Assembly: GCF_001270745.1 (NCBI RefSeq)
Contig: NZ_KQ434754.1
Location: forward strand, 251,782-315,781
Direction: 5' to 3'
DNA from: Jiangella muralis
Lineage (GTDB): Bacteria; Actinomycetota; Actinomycetes; Jiangellales; Jiangellaceae
Length of the DNA stretch: 64,000 nucleotides
Both the position numbers and the translations under genes were made by a program. Every line of letters starts with the position of its first letter. The first letter of the stretch is position 1. Of the stretch, positions 1-8,704 are shown one piece after another. Below the pieces are notes generated by a model, which had not been told where the DNA came from, made no database searches, and saw nothing but the letters and a program-made list of their open reading frames with translations.

Positions 1-99
1 CACGCTCCACTCCGCCTCCCAGAGTGAGACGAATCCGGCACGGGAGTCCGCTCGCATGAGGGTGGCGCTCGGGTTGGCTCCGATGAACTCGACGGGCAT
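1..99 (-). CDS. N-terminal fragment of an unidentified protein
   Basis: The first 33 codons of a gene that leaves the window at its left edge. It opens with ATG directly after the TGA of the acyl-CoA ligase gene, so the two are almost certainly co-transcribed and translationally coupled. The fragment begins MPVEFIGANPSATL and has no stop. The opening MPVEFIG is reminiscent of some luciferase-like flavin monooxygenases, but 33 residues are too few to assign a family. No convincing Shine-Dalgarno sequence precedes the ATG, which agrees with coupling to the upstream stop. Confidence 0.6.
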   Translation of the reverse strand, partial: MPVEFIGANPSATLMRADSRAGFVSLWEAEWSV

Positions 100-1734
100 T
101 CAGCCGAGCGTAGTGACGTTCAGGTCGTCGTGGGCGTAGGCCGCGCGAATGATCTTCTTGTCGAACTTGCCGACGCTCGTCTTCGGGATCTCCGGCACGA
201 CGGCCCAGCGCTCGGGCAGCTGCCACTTCGCCACCTTCGTGGCCAGGAACTCACGCAGCTCGGCGACGTCGACCTGCTCGCCCTCCTTGACGACGACGGT
301 GGCCAGCGGCCGCTCGCCCCACTTGTCGTCCGGGACGCCGACGACGGCCGCCTCGGCGACGGCGGGGTGCGCGGCGAGGTGGCCCTCCAGTTCGACCGAG
401 CTGATCCACTCGCCACCGGACTTGATGACGTCGCGAGCACGGTCGGTGAGGCGCAGGTAGCCGTCTGACGTGATGGTGCCGACGTCGCCGGTGCGCAGCC
501 AGCCGTCGTCGAAGCGCTCCTCGTCGTTGTCCCGGTAGTACGAGCCGGTGATCCAGGGGCCGCGGACCTCCAGTTCGCCGACGGACTCGCCGTCCCAGCC
601 GAGCACCTCTCCGTCCGGGCCGACCAGCCGGGCCTCGACCGGTGCGACGAACCGGCCCTGGGCCAGCCGGTAGCCGTCGACGGCGTCCTCGGCGGCGTCG
701 ACCGGTGGTCGCGAGAACGTCCCGAGCGGGCTCATCTCCGTCATGCCCCACGCGTGCAGGCCGGTGATGCCGCGTGCGTCCAGCCCGCGCATCAGCGTCT
801 CGGACATCGCCGACCCGCCGACGACCAGGCTGGTCAGCGACGAGATGTCCGCTTCCGGGTGCGCCTCGAGGTACTGCAGCAGCCCGACCCAGACGGTCGG
901 CACGCCGGCGCCGATGGTCGGCCGCGCCGCGGCGATGAACGCGGCCAGCGGCTCCGGCGCGAGGAAACGGTCAGGCATGGCCAGCGACGTGCCGGCGGCG
1001 AACGCGGCGTACGGGAGCCCCCACGCCAGCACGTGGAACTGCGGGACGACGGTCAGCAGCAGGTCGCGTGCGGACAGGTCGAACAGGTCGGGCATCGACT
1101 CGGTCAGTGCGTGCAGGTAGATCGACCGGTGGCTGTAGACGACGCCTTTGGGGTGGCCGGTGGTGCCGGACGTGTAACACATCGCGGCGGCGGCCCGCTC
1201 GTCCACGTCCGGCCAGTCGTACGTCACCGGCTGCGCCGCCAGCAGCGACTCGTAGTCGTGCACGCCGACGCCGGTGCCCTCCAGGAGGCCGCGGTCGGCC
1301 GCGCCCGCCACGATGACGTGCCGCACCGACTTCAGCGACGGCAGCAGCTTGGCGAACCCGGACAGCAGCGAGCCGTCGACGATGACGACGCGGTCGGCCG
1401 CGTGGTTGGCGGTGAACGCGATCTGCTCCGGGAACAGCCGGATGTTCAGCGGGTGCAGCACCGCGCCCATCGCCGGGATCGCGAAGTACGCCTCGACGTG
1501 CCGGTGGTTGTTCCACATGAACGTCGCCACTCGGTCGCCGGGCCGGACGCCGAGCGACGACAGCGCTCCGGCCAGTCGAGCCGCGGCCCGGGCGACGTCG
1601 GCGAACGTCGTCTCGTGGACGCCGGACCCGGTGTCGGTGGCCGTGACCACCCGGCTGCCGCCGTGGATCGTCGCACCGTGCTCGAGCAGCCGGCGCACCT
1701 GTAGCGGTACGTCCATCATCGTGCTGGTGATCAC
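100..1734 (-). CDS. Fatty-acyl-CoA ligase (AMP-forming, FadD-like)
   Basis: A 544-residue ANL-superfamily enzyme that activates a carboxylic acid, probably a medium- or long-chain fatty acid, to acyl-AMP and then acyl-CoA in the cytoplasm. The P-loop-like AMP motif YTSGTTGHPKG lies near residue 187. The later motifs GWLRTGDVG and DVIKSGGEWIS mark the hinge and C-terminal subdomain, and a PKTSVGKFDKK stretch holds the catalytic lysine. The GTG start at 1734 was chosen because GGGGAGG lies 5 bases upstream. The open frame continues further upstream but reads as low-complexity arginine-rich sequence. Its stop abuts the ATG of the next gene. Substrate chain length cannot be read from the sequence. 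Confidence 0.9.
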   Translation of the reverse strand: MITSTMMDVPLQVRRLLEHGATIHGGSRVVTATDTGSGVHETTFADVARAAARLAGALSSLGVRPGDRVATFMWNNHRHVEAYFAIPAMGAVLHPLNIRLFPEQIAFTANHAADRVVIVDGSLLSGFAKLLPSLKSVRHVIVAGAADRGLLEGTGVGVHDYESLLAAQPVTYDWPDVDERAAAAMCYTSGTTGHPKGVVYSHRSIYLHALTESMPDLFDLSARDLLLTVVPQFHVLAWGLPYAAFAAGTSLAMPDRFLAPEPLAAFIAAARPTIGAGVPTVWVGLLQYLEAHPEADISSLTSLVVGGSAMSETLMRGLDARGITGLHAWGMTEMSPLGTFSRPPVDAAEDAVDGYRLAQGRFVAPVEARLVGPDGEVLGWDGESVGELEVRGPWITGSYYRDNDEERFDDGWLRTGDVGTITSDGYLRLTDRARDVIKSGGEWISSVELEGHLAAHPAVAEAAVVGVPDDKWGERPLATVVVKEGEQVDVAELREFLATKVAKWQLPERWAVVPEIPKTSVGKFDKKIIRAAYAHDDLNVTTLG

Positions 1735-1828
1735 GGAGACCTCCCCATCGAGGACCCGGCGACGCCGTGTCTGTCGCCCATACCCTGCCGCAGGAATGTC
1801 ACCGGCGGAAGCCTTGATCGCTTCGGGA

Positions 1829-1867
1829 TTAACGACCTCGTAACCGCGGACGGCGGCCGCGTGAAAC
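1829..1867 (+). promoter_or_regulatory. Possible GlnR-type nitrogen-control box upstream of amt
   Basis: TTAAC at 1829, six bases, then GTAAC at 1840, with a GAAAC at 1863. Actinobacterial GlnR sites combine GTNAC and GAAAC halves six bases apart, and ammonium transporter genes are their classic targets. The second half here is GTAAC rather than GAAAC and the third half is out of register by one base, so this is suggestive only. Confidence 0.35.
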
Positions 1868-1889
1868 GCCCGGTGGCCACGCTGCCCGC

Positions 1890-3161
1890 ATGGATACCGG
1901 AGACACCGCGTGGATCCTCGCGTCCACCGCACTCGTGATGCTGATGACCCCCGGCCTCGCGCTGTTCTACGGCGGCATGGTCCGGGCGAAGAGCGTTGTC
2001 AACATGATGATGATGAGCTTCGGCGCGCTCGGTGTGATCAGCGTGCTGTGGGTTCTGTACGGCTACTCGATGGCCTTCGGCACCGACGTCGGCGGCGGCC
2101 TGCTGGGCGATCCCGGTGAGTTCTTCGGCCTCTCCGGCCTGATGAGCCCCGACGCGCTGTCCGGCACGATCCCGTCGATGCTGTTCGTCGGGTTCCAGGG
2201 CATGTTCGCGGTCATCACCGTCGCGCTGGTGTCGGGCTCGATCGCCGACCGTGCGAAGTTCTGGACCTGGCTGCTGTTCGCGGCGGTCTGGGGCACGCTC
2301 GTGTACTTCCCGGTCGCCCACTGGGTGTTCGCGTTCGCCGACGGCGACGGCGGCTGGATCGCCGACCGCCTGCTCGCGATCGACTTCGCCGGCGGCACCG
2401 CGGTGCACATCAACGCCGGCGCGGCCGGGCTCGCGCTGGCGCTGGTGCTCGGACGGCGCCGCGACTTCGCCAAGGGCGCGCACCGCCCGCACAACCTGCC
2501 GCTGGTGATGCTCGGCGCCGGCCTGCTGTGGTTCGGCTGGTTCGGCTTCAACGCCGGGTCGGCCGTGGGCGCCAACGGCGTCGCGGCGGTCGCGCTGGTC
2601 AACACGGTCGCGGCGACGGGCGCGGCGATGCTGGCCTGGATCGCGGTGGAGAAGTTCCGCGACGGCCATGCGACGTCGATGGGCGCGGCGTCCGGCGTGG
2701 TGACCGGCCTGGTGGCGATCACCCCGGCGTGTTCCGCGCTGAACCCCGTCGGTTCGCTGATCCTGGGTGTCGTGGCCGGAGCGATCTGCTCGCTGGTGGT
2801 CGACCTGAAGTTCCGGCTGCGCTACGACGACTCGCTCGACGTCGTCGCGGTGCACCTGGTCGGCGGCCTCGTCGGCACCATCGCGATCGGCTTCCTGGCC
2901 ACCGCGGACGCGCCGGCCGGTGTCGACGGCCTGTTCTTCGGCGGCGGCGTCGACCAGCTGTGGCGGCAGGTCGTCGGCGCGGGCGCGGTGCTGGCCTACT
3001 CGTTCGTCGTCACGTACCTGATCGGCCTGGTGCTGCAGCGCACGATCGGATTCCGGGTGGACGACGACCACGAGGTGGTCGGCGTCGACCGGGTGCACCA
3101 CGGCGAGTCGGGCTACGAGATCGGCTCCGAGGAGGTGTCGGAGGACGTCGTCACGGCGTAA
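1890..3161 (+). CDS. amt: Ammonium transporter (Amt family)
   Basis: A 423-residue integral membrane channel that conducts ammonium/ammonia across the cytoplasmic membrane. The hydrophobic profile fits eleven helices. The family signature MTPGLALFYGGMV is at residues 19-31. The two pore histidines are at about H173 (AVHINAGAAG) and H322 (VVAVHLVGG). The C-terminal tail is short and acidic. No glnK gene follows, unlike many actinomycete amt-glnK-glnD operons. The gene is followed by a strong terminator and so is probably monocistronic. The ATG at 1890 gives the expected N-terminus, although no clear Shine-Dalgarno sequence is present. Confidence 0.95.
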   Translation: MDTGDTAWILASTALVMLMTPGLALFYGGMVRAKSVVNMMMMSFGALGVISVLWVLYGYSMAFGTDVGGGLLGDPGEFFGLSGLMSPDALSGTIPSMLFVGFQGMFAVITVALVSGSIADRAKFWTWLLFAAVWGTLVYFPVAHWVFAFADGDGGWIADRLLAIDFAGGTAVHINAGAAGLALALVLGRRRDFAKGAHRPHNLPLVMLGAGLLWFGWFGFNAGSAVGANGVAAVALVNTVAATGAAMLAWIAVEKFRDGHATSMGAASGVVTGLVAITPACSALNPVGSLILGVVAGAICSLVVDLKFRLRYDDSLDVVAVHLVGGLVGTIAIGFLATADAPAGVDGLFFGGGVDQLWRQVVGAGAVLAYSFVVTYLIGLVLQRTIGFRVDDDHEVVGVDRVHHGESGYEIGSEEVSEDVVTA

Positions 3162-3173
3162 GCCTGACGCGTT

Positions 3174-3212
3174 GTGCCGCGGCCCGGGGTGTCTCGCCCC
3201 GGGCCGCGGCAC
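3174..3212 (+). terminator. Strong hairpin terminator after amt
   Basis: A perfect 16-bp inverted repeat, GTGCCGCGGCCCGGGG and its complement, around a 7-base loop, starting 12 bases after the amt stop. There is no T-run, as is usual in high-GC actinobacteria. Confidence 0.85.
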
Positions 3213-3221
3213 GTCCGTGCT

Positions 3222-3227
3222 TACGGT
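3222..3227 (+). promoter_or_regulatory. -10 box for a leaderless transcript of the GH15-like gene
   Basis: TACGGT ends 6 bases before the ATG at 3234, which places the transcription start at the start codon. No Shine-Dalgarno sequence is present. Confidence 0.55.
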
Positions 3228-3233
3228 GTGCCG

Positions 3234-4520
3234 ATGCAGACTGCAGAACTCGGCACCCGTGGCACGGCGTGGTCGCCGGAGACCCGGCTGTACTCCGACG
3301 GCGTGGTCATCGGCACCGACGGCGCGCCACTGGTCGTCCCGCCGGGCAGCGGGTTGCGCCGGCTGCCCGGCACCGGCTACCTCGACCCGTCCTCCGGCGC
3401 ACTGCCCGGCGCGGCGGTGCCCACCGGCGACGAGGCCGACGCGGCGCGCGAGCTGCTGGCGGCGACCGAGTTGCCCGGCCGCGGCACGCCGTACCAGGCG
3501 ATGGCCGAGGAGGCGCTGATCGACATCGGCGTGCTGACGTTCCCCAACGGCGCCGCGGTCGCCGCCGGCAGCCCGTACTGGCGCTACGTGTGGCCCCGCG
3601 ACGTCGGCTACATGGCGGCGGCGCTGACGGTGTGCGGCCGGTCTGAGCCGGCGTTCGCGCAGCTGGCGTACGTGGCCGCCATGCAGGAGCGCGATGGCAC
3701 GTGGCAGGCGCGGTACCTGCCCGACGGTTCGCGCGGGGTGCCTGACGACCGCGGGCTGCAGCTCGACGGCATCGGCTGGACGCTGTGGGCGACGTGGCTG
3801 TGGGCCGGCGCGACGGGTGGCGCCGCCGGGCCGCTGGCGCCGATGGTCCGCTCCGCCGTCGACGCCGCGCTGGCCGCGCTGGACCCGTCGACGGGGCTGC
3901 CGCGCGCGTCGCAGGACTTCTGGGAGATGGACCTCGACGAGGCGACGCTCGGCTCGGCGGCGCCGCTGCTGCTCGGCCTGCGGGCCGGTCGTGAGCTGCT
4001 GACGTTGCTCGGCGGGCCGGACGACGCGCGGCTCGCGGCCCGGGCCGCGGACGGCGCCGAGCGGCTGGCCGCGGTGGTCGCCGCCGGGTTCGGCGCGCAC
4101 GGCTACGCGCGGCGCATCAGCGGGACCGGCGGCCGCGACGCGTCCGTCGCGTTCCTGCTGCCGCCGTTCGCCCCGGCCGACGACGCCGTCGCGGCGGCCT
4201 GGCGGTCCGCGGTCGACGCCACCACCGTCGGCAACGGCGGGGTCCGGCCCGGCGAGGAGTGGACCGACGTCGTCACCGCGTGGACGCCGCAGGTGTCGCT
4301 GCACGCGCTGACCGCCGCGTCGACCGGCGACACCGCGCTGGCGCACCGGCTGCTCAGCTGGCTCGACCTGCGCCGCACCGGTCTCGGCGCGCTGGCGGAG
4401 AAGGTCACCGGCGACGCCCGCCCGTCCGCCGTCGCGCCGCTCGGGCTGACCGGCGCAACCGTCCTGCTGGCGCTGGCCGCCCTCGACGGACGCCCGCTCC
4501 CGGTGCCGAGCGGGAGATAA
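3234..4520 (+). CDS. Glycoside hydrolase, GH15-like (alpha/alpha barrel)
   Basis: A 428-residue protein resembling the catalytic domain of glucoamylase/trehalase-like GH15 enzymes. The diagnostic stretch YWRYVWPRDVGYM is near residue 114 and is followed by QLDGIGWTLWA and by DFWEMDLDEATLG, whose acidic residues could include the catalytic glutamates. There is no signal peptide, so it should act in the cytoplasm on glucosidic oligosaccharides or trehalose. It is shorter than full-length GH15 enzymes (about 600 residues) and lacks their N-terminal beta domain. The ATG at 3234 was preferred over an in-frame upstream codon inside the terminator hairpin. The next gene follows after 6 bases. Confidence 0.75.
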   Translation: MQTAELGTRGTAWSPETRLYSDGVVIGTDGAPLVVPPGSGLRRLPGTGYLDPSSGALPGAAVPTGDEADAARELLAATELPGRGTPYQAMAEEALIDIGVLTFPNGAAVAAGSPYWRYVWPRDVGYMAAALTVCGRSEPAFAQLAYVAAMQERDGTWQARYLPDGSRGVPDDRGLQLDGIGWTLWATWLWAGATGGAAGPLAPMVRSAVDAALAALDPSTGLPRASQDFWEMDLDEATLGSAAPLLLGLRAGRELLTLLGGPDDARLAARAADGAERLAAVVAAGFGAHGYARRISGTGGRDASVAFLLPPFAPADDAVAAAWRSAVDATTVGNGGVRPGEEWTDVVTAWTPQVSLHALTAASTGDTALAHRLLSWLDLRRTGLGALAEKVTGDARPSAVAPLGLTGATVLLALAALDGRPLPVPSGR

Positions 4521-4526
4521 TGCACC

Positions 4527-5402
4527 ATGCGCCGGCTGCGGTTCGTCCTGGTCCTCGTCGTGACGGTGCTGCTGGCCGGCATCGCGGCGACGGTCGTGGC
4601 GCTGACCACGGGCGATGACGACGACGTCGCGGACGGCGTCGGCGGCGCGACGCCCGACCTCAGCGCCACCGCCGAGATCCGCCGCTCGTTCAACCGGTCC
4701 GGCCTGGTCGTCATCGCCGTCACCAACCACGGCGCCGAGCCGGTCACCGTCACGTCGGCGGAACTGCTCAGCGACTCGTTCGAGGCCACCGGTCCGCAGC
4801 CGCGCGACACCACCATCCGGCCCGGCACCATCCCGCTCGATCTCCAGGTCGAGTACGGCCCGGCCCGCTGCCCCGACGGCGTCGACTCCGCGGCCGCCGC
4901 GTCGCAGGTCCGCCTGACCACCCGCACCGATGGCGGCGACGAGCACGAGCAGGTGCTCGACCTCCCGCACCCCAACGGCACGCTGGACCGGCTGCTGCGC
5001 ACCGACTGCCGCGACGCCGCGCTGGCCGCGGCCGTCACGCTGGCGATGGGCCCGCTGGAGCCACGCGCCGACGGCACGCTGACCGGCGTCCTCACCGTCA
5101 CCCGGGTCGACGGCGGCACGACACCGGCCACCGTCACCGACTCCCGCGGCAGCGTGTTGTTCACCATCACGCCCGAGGCCGACCCCGCGCTCCCGCCCGG
5201 CCAGCTGCGGGTGGTGGCCGACGTGCTGCGCTGCGGCGGCCACGCCATCGGCGACGCGAAGCGGCCGTACGGCTTCACCGCGTGGATCGACCTCGGCGAC
5301 GGCGTCGAGATCCCCACCGCGATCCAGGTCGACGACGCCCACCGGGCCGCGCTCGACGCCATGCAGCCGATCCGCTGCGCCGGCCACGACAACGACATCT
5401 GA
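4527..5402 (+). CDS. Membrane-anchored protein of unknown function
   Basis: A 291-residue protein with an N-terminal transmembrane anchor or uncleaved signal (about residues 4-28, rich in V, L and A), then an acidic DDDDVADG linker and a beta-rich extracytoplasmic part. Three cysteines (in PARCPDG, RTDCRDA and VLRCGGH) and a fourth near the C-terminus could form disulfides outside the cell. It does not match a family I recognise. It lies 6 bases after the GH15-like gene in the same direction, so the two are probably co-transcribed. GGGAG lies 12 bases before the ATG. Confidence 0.75.
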   Translation: MRRLRFVLVLVVTVLLAGIAATVVALTTGDDDDVADGVGGATPDLSATAEIRRSFNRSGLVVIAVTNHGAEPVTVTSAELLSDSFEATGPQPRDTTIRPGTIPLDLQVEYGPARCPDGVDSAAAASQVRLTTRTDGGDEHEQVLDLPHPNGTLDRLLRTDCRDAALAAAVTLAMGPLEPRADGTLTGVLTVTRVDGGTTPATVTDSRGSVLFTITPEADPALPPGQLRVVADVLRCGGHAIGDAKRPYGFTAWIDLGDGVEIPTAIQVDDAHRAALDAMQPIRCAGHDNDI

Positions 5403-5409
5403 CACCGGT

Positions 5410-5436
5410 TGTCGAGAACGCCGCGACGGATCCGAC
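5410..5436 (+). promoter_or_regulatory. ECF42-type promoter upstream of the YCII gene
   Basis: TGTCGA at 5410-5415, a 17-base spacer, then CGAC at 5433-5436. ECF42 sigma factors are known to recognise a TGTCGA -35 element and a CGA-type -10 element in front of their partner YCII/DGPF genes. The predicted start point is near 5443, leaving a leader of about 45 bases with GGGAG before the ATG. Confidence 0.65.
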
Positions 5437-5486
5437 CCACTGCCGAGAGCGCCCGAGGGCGGCGCGCACGAGACGGGAGCAACCCG

Positions 5487-5842
5487 ATGAAGTACATGCT
5501 GATGATGTTCGGCGACGCGGAGTCGATGCTGGCCACGGCCTCGAAGGAGTGGGTCGAGGAGATGATCGGCTTCATGGTCCAGCTGGACAAGGACCTCGAG
5601 GCGTCCGGCGAGCTGGTCTTCCAGCAGGGTCTCGCCGACCCCGGCACGGCGAAGACGGTGCGGCTGCAGGACGGCCTCCCGGTCTCCACCGACGGGCCGT
5701 ACGCCGAGACGAAGGAGTCGCTGATCGGCTTCTGGGTGGTCGACGTCGAGAGCGAGGAGCGGGTGCTCGAGATCGCCGGGCAGATCGTGAGGTATTCCGG
5801 CCGGCTGGAGGTCCGCCCGGCGATGGACGCGCCGCCGGACCT

Positions 5843-5846
<4 letters not shown>
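5487..5846 (+). CDS. YCII-related (DGPF-type) protein, partner of the ECF42 sigma factor
   Basis: A 119-residue single-domain YCII protein (ferredoxin-like fold). The motif TDGPYAETKE near residue 70 corresponds to the DGPF signature of the group. Family members are conserved next to ECF42 sigma factors, but their biochemical role is unclear. The ATG at 5487 is preceded by GGGAG at 5475. The in-frame extension upstream runs into the predicted ECF42 promoter and was rejected. Its stop overlaps the start of the sigma gene (GTGA), so the two are translationally coupled. Confidence 0.85.
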
Positions 5847-7049
<1,203 letters not shown>

Positions 7050-7057
<8 letters not shown>

Positions 7058-7628
7058 CCACGCGGTAGTGGACGTGCGTGGCGGCGTCGGTCGGCACCGT
7101 CTCGATGTGCTCCAGCTCGACGTGCTCGGCGCCGGTGCGGCCGAACAGCCGGACGCCGTCGCCGAACACCACCGGCACGATGTGCAGCGAGATCTCGTCC
7201 AGCAAGCCGGCGGCGAGGTACTGCCGCGCGACGTTCGCGCCGCCCATGACCGCCACGATGCCGTCGCCGGCCGCCGCGCGGGCCTGCGCGAGCGCGTCCT
7301 CGATGCCGGTCGTGACGAACGTGTAGACGCCGTTATCCGGCGACTCCGCCGGCGCCTCGTGCGTCAGCACGATCAGCGGCCGGCGGGCCGGGCCCGTCGG
7401 GCCATCGGCGCCCCACCAGGGCAGCGAGTCGTCGTAGTTCTTCCGGCCGGTGATCAGCGCGCCGAGCCCGCTCACCGAGCGCTCGGTGTACTCGCGGTTC
7501 TGCTCGTCGCCGAACGCCCAGGCGTGCAGGCGTTCGCCGCCCTGGCCGAGGGGCTGGTCGGGGGTCTGCCCGCCCGCCGTGATGAAGCCGTCGAGGGAGA
7601 TGCTGATGTCCAGTACGAGTGTGTTCAT
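7050..7628 (-). CDS. Dihydrofolate reductase family protein (RibD C-terminal-like)
   Basis: A 192-residue cytoplasmic reductase of the RibD-C/DHFR-like fold, predicted to use NADPH. Visible features are the N-terminal strand NTLVLDISISLDGFI, the nucleotide-binding turn VMGGANVARQYL near residue 128, and the C-terminal segment LDEISLHIVPVVFGDG. Proteins of this kind are annotated as DHFR-family but are generally not the essential folate enzyme, and the substrate is unknown. It is transcribed divergently from the second sigma gene across a 66-base gap and converges on the ECF42 gene. Location beside two ECF factors makes it a candidate target of one of them. Confidence 0.85.
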
Positions 7629-7682
7629 GCCCGTGTAACGACACCCCGGACGCGAACTCATCGGTCCTGAGCCAACGACTTG

Positions 7683-7688
7683 CAGAAT
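7683..7688 (+). promoter_or_regulatory. -10-like box for a leaderless sigma-factor transcript
   Basis: CAGAAT ends 6 bases before the ATG at 7695 and no Shine-Dalgarno sequence is present. It departs from TANNNT at the first base, so support is moderate. Confidence 0.4.
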
Positions 7689-7694
7689 GTCCCG

Positions 7695-8621
7695 ATGGAC
7701 GACGTCACCGCCGCCATCGAGGGCCACCGCCGCGAGCTGCACGTGCACTGCTACCGCCTGCTCGGCTCGTTCGACGATGCCGAGGAGGTGCTGCAGGAGG
7801 CGCTGCTGCGGGCCTGGACCCACCGCGACGCGTTCGAGCCGGGCACCAATGCGCGCGCCTGGCTGTACCGCATCGCCACGAACGCCTGCCTCGACCTGGT
7901 GCGGCAGCGGTCCCGGCGGCCCGAGCAGGTGCGCTCGTTCGCCGAGGTGCCGTGGCTGCAGCCGTACCCGGACCGGCTGCTCGACCAGGTCGCGCCGAGC
8001 GCGGACGAGCCGGAGGCCGTCGTCGTGGGCCGCGAGACGATCGAGCTGGCGTTCGTCGCGGCCATGCAGGAACTGCCCGCGCAGCAGCGCGCCGTCCTGG
8101 TGATGCGCGACGCGATCGGCTGGTCGGCCGCCGAGACCGCGGCGATCCTGGAGACGTCGGTGCCGGCGGTCAACAGCGCCCTGCAACGGGCCCGGGCGAC
8201 GCTGCGCCGGACGCCGCGGCCCGGCTCCGGCCCGTCGCGCACCGCGCTCAGCGCCGACGAGCGGGACCTGCTCGACCGCTACGTCGCCCTGAGCGAGCGG
8301 CCCGACACCGGCCGCATGGCGGCTCTCGTGCGCGACGACATCCGGGTCACCATGCCGCCGCAGCCGGTCTGCTACGACGGCTGGGCCGCGCTCGCGCCGC
8401 TCATCGAGCGGGCGGCCGAGCACGGCGACTGGCGGCTGCTGCCGTCGTCGGCGAACCGGCTGCCGGCCGCCGCCTGCTACCTGCGCCCGCCCGGCGGGTC
8501 GACGTACGACGCCTTCAAGATCGACGTGCTCCGGATCGAGGGCGGCCTGATCGCCGAGATCACCACGTTCGGCCCCGAGCTCTTCCCCGCCTTCGACCTC
8601 CCCGCGTCGCTCAGAAGTTGA
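7695..8621 (+). CDS. ECF sigma factor with C-terminal SnoaL-like domain
   Basis: A 308-residue extracytoplasmic-function sigma factor. Region 2 is at about residues 8-80 (HRRELHVHCYRLLGSFDDAEE, LYRIATNACLDLVR). Region 4 is at about residues 118-170 (ELPAQQRAVLVMRDAIGWS, ETSVPAVNSALQRAR). A C-terminal NTF2/SnoaL-like domain covers residues 190-308. This architecture is known for ECF groups whose fused domain takes over from an anti-sigma factor. The ATG at 7695 matches the usual start of the family. Its stop codon lies inside the left arm of a 72-bp repeat, so the element may have set or replaced the end of the gene. Confidence 0.9.
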   Translation: MDDVTAAIEGHRRELHVHCYRLLGSFDDAEEVLQEALLRAWTHRDAFEPGTNARAWLYRIATNACLDLVRQRSRRPEQVRSFAEVPWLQPYPDRLLDQVAPSADEPEAVVVGRETIELAFVAAMQELPAQQRAVLVMRDAIGWSAAETAAILETSVPAVNSALQRARATLRRTPRPGSGPSRTALSADERDLLDRYVALSERPDTGRMAALVRDDIRVTMPPQPVCYDGWAALAPLIERAAEHGDWRLLPSSANRLPAAACYLRPPGGSTYDAFKIDVLRIEGGLIAEITTFGPELFPAFDLPASLRS

Positions 8622-8688
8622 TCTTGGAGTGCGCGGGCAGTCGTCGGGCGAAATGCCGGATTGATTCCACGGAAACTCCAAGATCAAC
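8617..8688. repeat. 72-bp inverted-repeat element, copy 1
   Basis: Perfect 14-bp terminal inverted repeats, GTTGATCTTGGAGT at 8617-8630 and ACTCCAAGATCAAC at 8675-8688, enclose 44 bp with the core GGGCGAAATG. Length, arms and core are shared with the element at 18453-18524. It overlaps the stop codon of the sigma gene and lies between that gene and the convergent sulfatase gene, where the hairpin could also end transcription from both sides. Confidence 0.9.
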
Positions 8689-8704
8689 GTGGGTGGGGGC
8701 GGGG

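Noticed and set aside
1731..5405. A 1224-codon open frame on the minus strand opposite amt, the GH15-like gene and the membrane-anchored protein gene
   Set aside because: It lies opposite three well-supported plus-strand genes and is extremely rich in Arg, Gly, Ala and His without any domain. Long antisense frames are expected in DNA with this GC content.
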